In this document: piece after piece, positions 1 through 7,418 of the stretch
Position numbering within the stretch: the first letter of the stretch is position 1
How the letters are laid out: each line of letters opens with the position of its first letter
Assembly (NCBI GenBank): GCA_001275005.1
Contig: JWZX01002554.1
Span: 1-13,472 of the forward strand
Direction: 5' to 3'
Origin: Chrysochromulina tobinii
Lineage: Eukaryota; Haptophyta; Prymnesiales; Chrysochromulinaceae
Length of the DNA stretch: 13,472 bases
The notes under the pieces: generated by a model
What the model was told of the DNA's origin: nothing
The model's database searches: none
Seen by the model: only the letters and a program-made list of their open reading frames with translations
Position numbers and translations under genes: made by a program

Positions 1-677
1 GGGGCCGTTGACTTTGGCGAGGGCGGCGAGGGCGTGCCGGCCGAGATGCTGCCAGGAGTGGGCGGCATCCTTGGAGGCGATGGAGGCGGTAGAGCCACAG
101 GCGGCGGCGACGATGGCACGGCGGTGTGCGATCCGCCGTCGTCGCAATCGGTGCCGAAGCACGTCTCCAAGCAGATGCCATAGCCGGAGGGTGAACTAGC
201 TGTCAGCAGCGGTTGGCGCATGCCAAAGTCGGCGCCGTCGGCGCCGTCGGTGCCGTATTGGCCATCCGGGTCTTCGGCGCCCGGGCCGCCGTCGTCGCAG
301 CAGCCATCCGAGGCATCAGCTGGCATTCCGATGCGAGTGACAGTGTTGATGCAAAGGGCAGGGGGTGCCGTGGTTGCCGGAGTTGACGAGATGGGGCGCG
401 GTGGGCTGGAGACCGGTGGCTGCGGGGGCGAGCGCGGCATGCACGGGGCGCAGTCCACGTAGTCGGCGCCGTACGCGCACGTCGGCAACTCGGAGCCGGG
501 GCTGTCGCAATAGTTGTCCGAGGTGTACACGCCCGTGTTCATGCAGAGTGAATGGGGGGGAGGCGAGGTGCCGCCGAGGAAGAGCTGATGACTCGCGCGC
601 AGCACGTTTGCCCCAACAAAGGGTGTAGAGGTTACGCTCTCGGCAGCGACGACGAGCAGGAAGGTGCCCAACGTCAT
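1..677 (-). CDS. Secreted Cys/Pro-rich repeat protein, 5' part (runs off the left edge)
   Basis: I read this frame directly: 225 complete codons are open from ATG 677 to the window edge, and an in-frame TAG lies eight codons upstream of that ATG. The start [17 protein letters not shown] looks like a signal peptide, so the protein is probably secreted or cell-surface. Three Cys/Asp/Gly-rich units follow. Unit 1 spans about residues 45-79, with cysteines at 45, 57, 67, 76 and 79. Unit 2 spans about 109-152 and contains [13 protein letters not shown] and YGTD. Unit 3 spans about 169-183 and contains [10 protein letters not shown]. Pro/Ser linkers separate them (about 81-107 and 188-221, [13 protein letters not shown]). 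CDDGGPG...YGTD units recur in many predicted algal surface proteins; their function is unknown to me. Unit 2 has lost several cysteines expected from unit 1. The C-terminus is outside the window. It is divergent from the GST gene at 908. Confidence 0.72.
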   Translation of the reverse strand, partial: MTLGTFLLVVAAESVTSTPFVGANVLRASHQLFLGGTSPPPHSLCMNTGVYTSDNYCDSPGSELPTCAYGADYVDCAPCMPRSPPQPPVSSPPRPISSTPATTAPPALCINTVTRIGMPADASDGCCDDGGPGAEDPDGQYGTDGADGADFGMRQPLLTASSPSGYGICLETCFGTDCDDGGSHTAVPSSPPPVALPPPSPPRMPPTPGSISAGTPSPPSPKSTA

Positions 678-907
678 TGAAAAAGGGGCGACGGTGTGCT
701 AGTGTTGCTCCAAAGACTCCAAAGCAGCTTCGCTCGGAAGAAAGAGTCTCTCGCCCCTGTGCGCAAATTGTGCTAATTCCCCACAACTCGAAAGCCCAAG
801 TGGCGAATTGTGACGGCTGGGCCCCGGCTTTCGTTGTCTCGTGGGGTACACGCTTCGATCGAGCCCATGACGGCGCCTGGACATTTCCGAGAAATGGCTT
901 TGCAATA
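678..907. promoter_or_regulatory. Divergent intergenic promoter region
   Basis: These 230 bases separate the start of the minus-strand secreted protein (677) from the plus-strand GST start (908), so both promoters must lie here or overlap the flanking genes. The stretch is less GC-rich than the coding DNA on either side. I see no clear TATA box or other definite element. The call rests on gene arrangement only. Confidence 0.4.
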
Positions 908-2711
908 ATGCTGCTCTCGAAGGCCGCGACCCTCGCCAAGCGCGCGGCGCTGAGCTGGTCGGAGCTCGCGCCATTAGCTGCGTCGTACGTGCCACCCGAC
1001 CAGGCGACTGGCCCGACACACTCGCAAGCGCTCGTGCGCACCTTTGGGCAGCCCGAGGCGTCGGTGCGCGTCACTCTGTTCAGAGACAACCACGCGTGGT
1101 GCCCATACTGCCAAAAGGTGTGGCTGTGGCTCGAGGAGAAGCGCGTGCCATACCGGATCGCCAAGGTGACCATGTTCTGCTACGGCCAGAAGGAGGACTG
1201 GTACAAGCGCATCGTGCCCTCGGGCATGCTGCCCGCGGCGGAGATCGACGGCCGGATCGTGACAGAGTCGGACGTCATCCTCGAAAAGCTCGAGGCCGCG
1301 TTCGGGCCGCTCGGCGAGCCGCTCGCCGTGATCATGCCACAGCGCCGTCTCGAGCGCCAGCTCTTCGGCGCGTGGTGCGAGTGGCTCTGCTACCCGTCGT
1401 CGTCGGCCGCCGAGGAGGCGACGAAGCAGCGTGCGTTCGAGGAGGTGCTCGCGCGCATGGAGAAGGAGCTGGGCGCGACGCCCGGCCCGTGGATCCGTGG
1501 CGGCGAGCAGCTGTCCACGGCGGATCTCGTCTTCGTCCCGTACGTCGAGCGTATGGGTGCCTCCCTCTACTACTACAAAGGGTTCACCATGTGCGACCGT
1601 ACAGCGCGTCCCGCGCTCTGTCGCTGGTGGGACGCCCTCGAGGCGCGTGAGACGTACCGCGGAACGCAGTCAGACTTCCACACGCACGTGCACGACCTGC
1701 CCCCGCAGATGGGGGGCTGCTATCCCAACGGCTCGCCCACCCAACGCGCGAACACGGCGCGCGTCGATGCAGGGCCTTCCCGACACCGCTCTAGCCGCGC
1801 CGAGGCGGCCTTCCGGGAGAGCGTGATCGGCTCCAACCCGTGCGCGACGCCGGTGGTGGTCGACGAGGCGCTGCGCTGCGCCCTCACCCTCCTCTTGACC
1901 GGTGAGCCTTGCCTTCCGCCGCCGGACTCGGATGCCGCGCTTCGTTGCGTGCGCGACAGAGTGACACCTTTCATGCGTGCGGCATCGCCGCACCCCCGCA
2001 CCACCTGCGCCCAAAACGCACGACAACTGGGCGCGGCAGGCACCCTTGTCCGCACCGACCATTCGGCTGCGCCAGTTGCTGTCCGGCCGCTCGGTGACGC
2101 AGCTCGTCCTCGACATCGATTCGAAGGAGGGGGCGCTGCTGCACGTGGCCACCCACATGATCGAGCGCAACCTCACCGAGCGCAACCTCTCCATCCTCAT
2201 TGGACTGGGCGACTTCAAGGCGCACATGACGGCGATGGGAACGTGCAACCATGCGCGCAACGCAATGCTCATGCGCAACGGGCTTCCTCAACCGCTCCCT
2301 GAGGGAGCCGACAGCTGGGTCAGCTGTAGGGGGGAAGGTGGGTACAGCAGCTTGCCGAGATTGCGTGTAAGCTGTAATCTCGTCCGGGCTCCCGCCCACA
2401 GGAACCCACAGGCTCCAGTCACATCAAAGTTACGATCTGCGACCGTCGACCCTGACGTCCCTGAGTTCGAAAACAGGCGGGTGGGTATACAAGTGTGTGA
2501 ATCATTTTGCCTTCCTTATTTCCCGGGCCGGACATCGCGATGGATACGGCACCCTTCGCATCGGCTGTCACACGCCCTTGAGGCCATCGGCTGTCACACG
2601 CCCTTGAGGCCATCGGCTGTCACACGCCCTTGGTCATCAGCTGTCACACGCCCTTGGCCATCGGCCTCTTTTGACCTTTGGCCTTGGCGACTGCGCTCAC
2701 GATGTCCTTGA
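908..2711 (+). CDS. GST-like protein with CPYC active site, two exons, 3' end unresolved
   Basis: Exon 1 is 908-1960 (351 codons), intron 1961-2039, and exon 2 begins at 2040. The N-terminal half is a thioredoxin-like GST domain with WCPYCQK (Cys65 and Cys68), a LPAAEIDG segment around the cis-Pro position (107-114) and the ES pair at 120-121. The C-terminal helical domain has the STAD capping motif at 203-206. The [18 protein letters not shown] block (255-272) is shared with a plant and algal GST-like family. The CPYC pair suggests glutathione-dependent thiol transfer, as in omega or DHAR-type GSTs, rather than classical conjugation. ATG 908 is the first in-frame ATG; the frame is open to 677 but only through a TTG. 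After the intron about 85 residues look coding ([21 protein letters not shown]), but I do not recognise them. The frame then stays open to 2711, across a minisatellite and antisense to TPI, so the true end is probably near 2290-2370 after another splice or frame change. Confidence 0.7.
1961..2039 (+). other. Probable GT-AG intron in the GST-like gene (79 bp)
   Basis: The stretch begins GTGACACC and ends GCGGCAG. Removing it joins residue Arg351 (phase 0) to a frame reading [14 protein letters not shown]. That frame looks coding and resembles the region expected after the VRDR block in relatives. Without splicing, the frame from 1961 to the stop at 2302 reads as Arg/His/Pro/Ala-rich sequence typical of non-coding DNA. 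A second acceptor at 2101-2102 (GACGCAG) lies in the same frame, so the exact acceptor is uncertain. Confidence 0.55.
2303..2643. other. 3' intergenic stretch between the GST and TPI genes
   Basis: The GST-like gene (plus) and TPI (minus) converge here. The left part, to about 2550, holds no convincing coding sequence beyond the open GST frame and has no recognisable element. The right part is filled by the 24-26 bp minisatellite listed separately. Confidence 0.5.
2559..2667. repeat. Minisatellite of 24-26 bp units spanning the TPI stop codon
   Basis: Copies of CATCGGCTGTCACACGCCCT plus a short tail start at 2559, 2585, 2611, 2635 (CATCAG variant) and 2659 (partial). The first two periods are 26 bp and the last two are 24 bp. 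On the minus strand each unit contains GGGCGTGTGACAG, which is the Gly-Val-stop end of TPI (stop 2644-2646). The array therefore consists of reiterated copies of the last TPI codons and the stop, extending into the 3' untranslated region. Confidence 0.9.
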
Positions 2712-3507
2712 ACTCGGCCTTGAGCGAGGCGCCGCCGACGAGGAAGCCGTCCACATCGGGGCATGCTGAGAGCTCGGGCGCATTCTTCGCGTTGGCGCTG
2801 CCACCGTACTGGATGCGCATCCGGTCGGCCGTGTCCTTGCCCACCTCTTTGGCGAGCCACGCTCGGATCGCCGCATGCGTCTCCTGGGCCTGCTTGGGCG
2901 AGGCAGTGATGCCCGTGCCGATCGACCAGACGGGCTCGTATGCGAGTACAATCTTGTCAGGGTCCAGTAGCGTCATCTCCTTGAAGGGCTTGAGCTGCTC
3001 GACGCAGTGGGCGACGACTGCGGAGATGCCCTTCTCGCGCACGGGCAGCGGCTCGCCAATGGCGTAGATGACCTTGAAGCCATTCTCGTAGGCGTGCTTG
3101 CACTTGGTCGCGAGCAAAGCGCTCGACTCGGCAGGCGTCGGCAAGCCAAATTCGCCACGCCGCTCAGAGTGCCCGATGAGCACCCAGGAGATGCCCATAC
3201 TTTTCATCTGCTCGACGGCCATCTCGCCGGTGTACGCGCCGCAACCCGTGAAATTGCAGTTCTGAGGCGCTACGACGGCGCCATTGGTGAGCTTTCCCTG
3301 CACGAGCGCGACGTGCAGCGGAGAGGGGCACACATACACCTCGCAGCCCGAGGTATCACAGGAGTTGATGTTAGCGATGAGCTCAGGAAGCTCAGCGGCC
3401 GACTTGGGGTTACACTTCCAGTTGCCGCCAACGATCGGGACGCGAGTGGCAAGCGCACGGGTGGCCAGGCGCAGGACGCCAACACGGCCGATCGTGCGAG
3501 AGAGCAT
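2644..3507 (-). CDS. TPI: Triosephosphate isomerase with mitochondrial-type leader
   Basis: The protein has 287 residues from ATG 3507; the frame continues upstream to 3531 only through a TTG. It interconverts dihydroxyacetone phosphate and glyceraldehyde 3-phosphate. All catalytic landmarks are present: GNWKCN at 28-33 (Asn29, Lys31), IGHSERR at 111-117 (His113), AYEPVWSIGTG with Glu191, YGGSA at 234-238 and the phosphate-binding GGASL at 258-262. It should be active, normally as a dimer. The first about 22 residues (MLSRTIGRVGVLRLATRALA) have five Arg and no acidic residue, like a mitochondrial presequence. There is no hydrophobic signal peptide of the kind a secondary plastid needs. The C-terminus extends about 10 residues past the usual end ([10 protein letters not shown]), in codons that belong to the minisatellite. 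It lies 157 bp downstream of PGK on the same strand. A CCAAT box at 3610-3614 may contribute to its promoter. Confidence 0.97.
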   Translation of the reverse strand: MLSRTIGRVGVLRLATRALATRVPIVGGNWKCNPKSAAELPELIANINSCDTSGCEVYVCPSPLHVALVQGKLTNGAVVAPQNCNFTGCGAYTGEMAVEQMKSMGISWVLIGHSERRGEFGLPTPAESSALLATKCKHAYENGFKVIYAIGEPLPVREKGISAVVAHCVEQLKPFKEMTLLDPDKIVLAYEPVWSIGTGITASPKQAQETHAAIRAWLAKEVGKDTADRMRIQYGGSANAKNAPELSACPDVDGFLVGGASLKAEFKDIVSAVAKAKGQKRPMAKGV

Positions 3508-3664
3508 TCTCTCTGAGGCGAGGGGCGCCAATTCTCATTTCGTCACCCGATGCGGAATTGCCGTTTTTAGTCAAAATTCGTCGAAGTGTTCTTTCCGTAT
3601 TTTGTCTGTCCAATCATAACTGCATAGTCGACTGAAGCCCTTGCTGTCTTCTCACCGCGAGCTC
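3508..3664 (-). promoter_or_regulatory. PGK-TPI intergenic region, TPI promoter with CCAAT box
   Basis: This 157-base gap lies between the PGK stop (3665) and the TPI start (3507). It is AT-richer than the genes. It contains CCAAT at 3610-3614, about 104 bp upstream of the TPI ATG, and T-rich tracts that could serve as the PGK 3' end. No TATA box is evident. The gap must hold both the PGK 3' processing signal and the TPI promoter, unless the two are co-transcribed. Confidence 0.4.
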
Positions 3665-4969
3665 TCACTTTGCATCATCTAGTGCGTCGACGCCCGGCAG
3701 CACCTTGCCCTCGAGGAGCTCGAGAGACGCGCCGCCGCCCGTCGAGATGTGCGACATGCGTGCAGCGAGCCCCGCCTTGTTGACGGCGGCGACCGAGTCG
3801 CCACCGCCGATGATGGTGACCGCGCCCGCATCTGTCGCCGCCGCGAGTGTCTCGGCCACTGCGTACGTGCCCTTTGAGAAGGCGTCGAACTCGAAGACGC
3901 CCATCGGGCCGTTCCACAGGACGGTCTTGCACTTAGAGAGCTTGCTCTGGATGAGCTTGGTGGTGGCGGGCCCGTTGTCGACGCCGATGTGGTCGCTTGG
4001 GATCGCACCGATGCCGACGATGACGTGGCGCGCGTCGGGTGCGAAAGCAACCGCGGCCACGACGTCGGTCGGCAGGACGAGGTCGATGCCCTTCGAGATG
4101 GCGAGCTTCTCGAGCCTGGCCGCGAGCTCGAGCTGGTCGTCCTCCACGAGCGACTTGCCCACCTCGAGGCCGCGTGCCTTGAGGAACGTGAACGACATCC
4201 CGCCGCCTATGACGAGGATGTCCACCTTCTCCATCAGCGCCTCGAGGACCGAGATCTTGGACGAAACTTTGGCACCACCCACGACCGCCGCGAACGGGCG
4301 CTTGGGATGCGCGAGGGCGCCGTACAAGTAGTCGAGCTCCTTCTCCATCAAGATGCCGGCGACTGCGTGCTTCACAAACGGAACCACGCCGCTCGTGGAT
4401 GCGTGCGCGCGGTGTGCTGCACCGAACGCGTCGTTGACGAAGATGGTTGCCCCGCTGGACTGCACAATCGACTGAGCGAAAGAGGCGTCGTTCTTTTCTT
4501 CCTCGGTGTGGAAGCGCGTGTTCTCGAGGAGTAGCACACCTCCTTCTTTGAGCTGGGATACGGCGCTGGCGACGGACTTGCCCACGCAGTCCTCGGCCAT
4601 CAGGACTTGAATGCCCAACATCTCGGACATGCGTGCTGCCAGAGGCGCCAGGCTCATTCGTTGCTTTTCTTCGGGCGTCTTGGCCTTCTTGGGACGTCCC
4701 AAGTGACTGCAACACACGATCTTGGCGCCCGAGTTGATGAGCATCCGCAGCGTTGGCAGCGCCTCAACAAGCCTTGTTGCGTCAGCAACCTCGGGCGGGC
4801 CAGCCCCCTTGCTGAGCGGACAATTGAGATCGGCTCTGACTAAGACAACTTCCCCACGGAGGCTCACACGCTGCACGAGGGCCCGAAGGGTGTCCTTCTT
4901 GGGTGCCTTGGTGCTCAGCGATCGTTGTGTGCTTGCGCGAGTGGCCGGACGGAGCCATGCGCGCAGCAT
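3665..4969 (-). CDS. PGK: Phosphoglycerate kinase with mitochondrial-type leader
   Basis: The protein has 434 residues from ATG 4969. The frame extends to a GTG at 5083, but that extension contains no ATG. It transfers phosphate between 1,3-bisphosphoglycerate and ADP. Signature motifs occur in order: RADLN 45-49, SHLGRP 88-93, LLENTRFH 147-154, [13 protein letters not shown] 179-191, GGAKVSSK 231-238, WNGPMGVFE 352-360, GGGDSVAA 388-395 and [13 protein letters not shown] 409-421. Both lobes are intact, so it should be active. The leader [20 protein letters not shown] is Arg/Ser-rich with no acidic residue before Asp26, and RSLST resembles a mitochondrial processing site. Oddities are RADLN in place of the common RVDFN and [12 protein letters not shown] where many PGKs have a Trp-Met-Gly-Leu-Asp stretch. 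It is followed in the same direction by TPI and is head to head with the HAD gene. Confidence 0.97.
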   Translation of the reverse strand: MLRAWLRPATRASTQRSLSTKAPKKDTLRALVQRVSLRGEVVLVRADLNCPLSKGAGPPEVADATRLVEALPTLRMLINSGAKIVCCSHLGRPKKAKTPEEKQRMSLAPLAARMSEMLGIQVLMAEDCVGKSVASAVSQLKEGGVLLLENTRFHTEEEKNDASFAQSIVQSSGATIFVNDAFGAAHRAHASTSGVVPFVKHAVAGILMEKELDYLYGALAHPKRPFAAVVGGAKVSSKISVLEALMEKVDILVIGGGMSFTFLKARGLEVGKSLVEDDQLELAARLEKLAISKGIDLVLPTDVVAAVAFAPDARHVIVGIGAIPSDHIGVDNGPATTKLIQSKLSKCKTVLWNGPMGVFEFDAFSKGTYAVAETLAAATDAGAVTIIGGGDSVAAVNKAGLAARMSHISTGGGASLELLEGKVLPGVDALDDAK

Positions 4970-5116
4970 CGCGGGAATGAAGAGGGTTTCGTTATGTGTG
5001 CGAAGTTGTGAAATTGTATCATTTTGACGAGGAGGAGCGTGATTTTCTCCCCCGAACACGTTCAAAAATGTGCTGTTAGCCACTCAAAGAAAGCGAGGTT
5101 TTACGCGGTGTGAACA
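4970..5116. promoter_or_regulatory. Short bidirectional promoter region, PGK / HAD hydrolase
   Basis: Only 147 bases separate the ATG of PGK (minus, 4969) from the ATG of the HAD-type gene (plus, 5117). Both transcripts must start here or inside the flanking genes, so this is a candidate bidirectional promoter. The sequence is AT-richer than the genes, with short A and T runs, but I see no defined TATA or CCAAT element. Confidence 0.45.
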
Positions 5117-6145
5117 ATGCTGCACGTGCCGCTGCTGCCGCTGCTGCCGCTCTTGTCACCAAGCCCGCGCTGCGGTCGGGTTGTCGCGTCTTCATCGAGC
5201 AACATATTCGCGCTTGATTTCGATGGCGTGCTGTGCGACAGCGAGTCGGAGCTGACGAGGTCAGCTTGGAGGGCGGCGTGTGAACTGTGGCCAGATGTGA
5301 TGGCGCATGCCTCGGAGATGGCTGAGGAGCCCTGGCGTGCTGGCGCCCGGGGATCGTGGACGGGAGGCGACTGGGAGCAGCTTCAGGGCATCGGCCCAGA
5401 TGACCTGCCCAACTGGCTCGCCTTCAAGATGAAGGCACTAAGGCCACACGTTGAGACGGGGTACGAAAGCCTGCTTTTGATTCGGCTATGCGTCGACGAG
5501 GCGCTCGCCGCGCAACGCGCAAGCAGCAGTGGCGCGCGTCCGCTGACACCGGGCGAGATCGGTGCCAACTGGGGTGACATGCGCGACGTGCTGCTTGCGC
5601 GGTACGCGCTGCCTCAGCAGAAGGCGATCGAGACATTGGGTGCAGCTCGCGACGCGTGGATCGAAAGCGACCCGGAGGGCTGGCTGAGTGCGAACTCATT
5701 CTATCCCGGCGTGATCGAGGCCGTTCGGGCAGCGGTCGCCGACGGCAGCGCCGACGTGCACATCTTGACCACGAAGCAGCGCCGCTTTGCGCAGGAGTTG
5801 ATGCGTTCGGCCGGGCTCGAGCTCGAGGACGCCCACGAGGACGCCAATGTCTTTGGGCTCGGCAGCGGGCCGAAGGTGCAGACGCTGCGTGCACTGCAGC
5901 AGGCCCACCCGAGCAGCGTGCTCAGCTTCGTCGAGGACCGCGTGCAGACGCTCCGCACCGTCGCCAACGAGCCGAGCCTCTTCGGTTGCCGCCTCTATTT
6001 TGCGCACTGGGGCTACTCGGACTCGGAGCAGCGTGCCGCCGCCGCCTCGATGCCGCGCGTGCGCACGCTGAGCCGGAGCGATGAGCTGGCGGAGCTGCTC
6101 GCGGGACAGCGCAGTAGCAATGCGGACTGGAGGGACCGAGGCTGA
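5117..6145 (+). CDS. HAD-superfamily hydrolase with N-terminal leader
   Basis: The protein has 342 residues from the first in-frame ATG. All four HAD motifs are visible. Motif I is LDFDGVLCDSE (nucleophile Asp34, acid/base Asp36), motif II is HILTTK (Thr218/219), motif III is Lys253 in GSGPKVQTL, and motif IV is SFVEDR (Glu273, Asp274), which binds Mg2+. It is therefore probably an active phosphatase-like enzyme. About 180 residues lie between motifs I and II, a large helical cap that would set substrate choice; the substrate cannot be read from sequence. The N-terminus MLHVPLLPLLPLLSPSPRCG is hydrophobic and may be a signal or plastid-targeting leader. The DFDGVLCDSE opening recalls plant and cyanobacterial HAD proteins of unknown substrate. 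It is head to head with PGK. Confidence 0.85.
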   Translation: MLHVPLLPLLPLLSPSPRCGRVVASSSSNIFALDFDGVLCDSESELTRSAWRAACELWPDVMAHASEMAEEPWRAGARGSWTGGDWEQLQGIGPDDLPNWLAFKMKALRPHVETGYESLLLIRLCVDEALAAQRASSSGARPLTPGEIGANWGDMRDVLLARYALPQQKAIETLGAARDAWIESDPEGWLSANSFYPGVIEAVRAAVADGSADVHILTTKQRRFAQELMRSAGLELEDAHEDANVFGLGSGPKVQTLRALQQAHPSSVLSFVEDRVQTLRTVANEPSLFGCRLYFAHWGYSDSEQRAAAASMPRVRTLSRSDELAELLAGQRSSNADWRDRG

Positions 6146-6242
6146 AATTCGCGCCGTGTTGGTTTCGTCGCGCGACTTTTGTTTTTGAGCGCAGTCCCTC
6201 TCGGCAAACCCCCCTGCCGGCGCGCGCGCTCGTCTGGCAGAT
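6146..6242 (+). promoter_or_regulatory. Short gap between HAD and coiled-coil genes
   Basis: These 97 bases lie between two plus-strand genes and must carry the HAD 3' end and the promoter or leader of the coiled-coil gene. I see a T-rich patch around 6176-6187 and a CG-rich patch around 6219-6230, but no defined element. Confidence 0.3.
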
Positions 6243-7250
6243 ATGACAATGGTTCGGCGAGAGGAGGAGCTCGGCACACGCGAGGCACTCACCCTGCGCG
6301 TGGCGGAGCTCTCGACGGTGTGCAAGCAGCAGAGGGACGAAATCGAGGAGCAGCGGTCGGTGCTGGAGATGTCGAGGAAGCAGCTGCGCAACCACGAAGA
6401 GATCATCCGCATCATGGAGGCGCAGCTGATCGAGCGCGACGCGCAGCTCGCGAGCGCGACCGCTGAGATCCGCGCGCTCAAGCGGCAGCATAACATGGAC
6501 GCCGAGACGATACGACACGTGCACAAGGAGCTCCATCCGAAAAAGAGGGGCGGCTCTCCGACGACGCGAGCGCCGCGGACGCCGCAATCGCCCCTGTTCG
6601 TGCACGAAGGCAGCAGCGCTCATATCAAGGAGGAGATCGAGCCTCCGCTGCGCAAGCAGCTGCAGCAGGCGATTGCCGACAAGGTCATCCTCGTGAGGGC
6701 TCTGCACCAGCTGACCGCGGAGATGGCACAGGCGCGCGCCGAGGTGCGCAAGCACGCAGCCGCATCGGAGCGCAGCCTCTCGACGGCATGGCGGCTGGGC
6801 CAGCTCGGGCAGCTCGGACTGCAGCTGCTCGAGGAGGAGCGCGGCCTGGGCGACGAAACTTTGGGTGACGAAAGGGATGCGGCCGATGGCCTCGATGCCC
6901 TCTCCATGGACGAGGGCAGCGAGAGCGGCATTTCCAGCAGTGTCATTTCGAGTAGTGTTGGCGGCCTGCCACTGCCAGCGCATCTGAAGGGGCGCCTGCT
7001 CGAGCGGTTTGCCGACCAGCATATAAGCGAAGCGCTGCAACATGTGCCGCATCACCCCAAACCTCACTCCGCCTCCAGCAGCCAGACGTCGCAGTCCGAG
7101 CCGCCGCCGCACCTGCCGCCGCCGCCACCGAGGTGGACGTCACCTCCAAAAGGGGGGATGCGCGGCGGCCTCTCCCAATACATGCCCGAGGACTCGTCAT
7201 CTTCGGTGAGCTCGGTCCGCAGCTCGGTCGTGAGCTCGGCCCGGGGCTGA
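6243..7250 (+). CDS. Coiled-coil protein of unknown function
   Basis: The protein has 335 residues from ATG 6243; an in-frame ATG two codons later is also possible. I recognise no family. Residues 5-98 are a long charged heptad-like helix (EEQRSVLEMSRKQLRN, IMEAQLIERDAQLASATAEI). A basic Ser/Pro/Thr linker at 99-118 (KKRGGSPTTRAPRTPQSP) has possible proline-directed phosphorylation sites. A second helical stretch covers 127-200, including LGQLGQLGLQLLEEER. The tail is disordered: an acidic/Ser patch at 204-239, a Pro run at 287-298 (PPPHLPPPPPRW) and a Ser-rich end at 318-335. Such a layout fits a scaffold, cytoskeletal or centrosomal-type protein, but that is only inference. The codon pattern and long open frame support a real gene. 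Confidence 0.68.
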   Translation: MTMVRREEELGTREALTLRVAELSTVCKQQRDEIEEQRSVLEMSRKQLRNHEEIIRIMEAQLIERDAQLASATAEIRALKRQHNMDAETIRHVHKELHPKKRGGSPTTRAPRTPQSPLFVHEGSSAHIKEEIEPPLRKQLQQAIADKVILVRALHQLTAEMAQARAEVRKHAAASERSLSTAWRLGQLGQLGLQLLEEERGLGDETLGDERDAADGLDALSMDEGSESGISSSVISSSVGGLPLPAHLKGRLLERFADQHISEALQHVPHHPKPHSASSSQTSQSEPPPHLPPPPPRWTSPPKGGMRGGLSQYMPEDSSSSVSSVRSSVVSSARG

Positions 7251-7260
7251 CGCAGCTCGC

Positions 7261-7326
7261 TGGAAGATCTCCCGAGACTCAGATCGATCTAGCTGGAAGA
7301 TCTCCCGAGACTCAGATCGATCTAGC
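7261..7326. repeat. Perfect 33-bp tandem duplication
   Basis: Two identical, directly adjacent 33-bp copies occupy 7261-7293 and 7294-7326. Each starts TGGAAGATCTCCCGAGACTC and ends GATCGATCTAGC. They begin 11 bases after the stop codon of the coiled-coil gene, in its 3' untranslated region. The lack of any difference between the copies indicates a recent duplication or an assembly artefact. Confidence 0.95.
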
Positions 7327-7418
7327 CACACGAGTCTCAAATTCAATCAAGTCCATCCGCGCAACCCGCCCGGGTATACGCAATGTACGCGGCCGCAGGG
7401 CCTCCGCGGTGAGGCTCA

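Noticed and set aside
316-1173. 285-codon minus-strand frame
   Set aside because: It overlaps the real secreted-protein frame (1-677 minus) and the GST N-terminal domain, has an Arg/Leu/Ala-rich composition and shows no motif. It is a GC-rich shadow frame.
677-2302. Unspliced 541-codon reading of the GST-like gene
   Set aside because: It starts with TTG rather than ATG, and the part after 1961 is low-complexity Arg/His/Pro. A start at 908 and a 79-bp intron explain the data better.
2559-2667. CRISPR array
   Set aside because: The repeats abut with no unique spacers and overlap the TPI stop codon, so this is a minisatellite.
4970-5083. 38-codon N-terminal extension of PGK
   Set aside because: It contains no ATG (begins with GTG) and would place the mitochondrial-type leader internally, so ATG 4969 is preferred.
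5922-7112. 396-codon minus-strand frame antisense to the HAD and coiled-coil genes
   Set aside because: It spans two plus-strand genes with better composition, lacks motifs and is the usual antisense shadow of GC-rich coding DNA.
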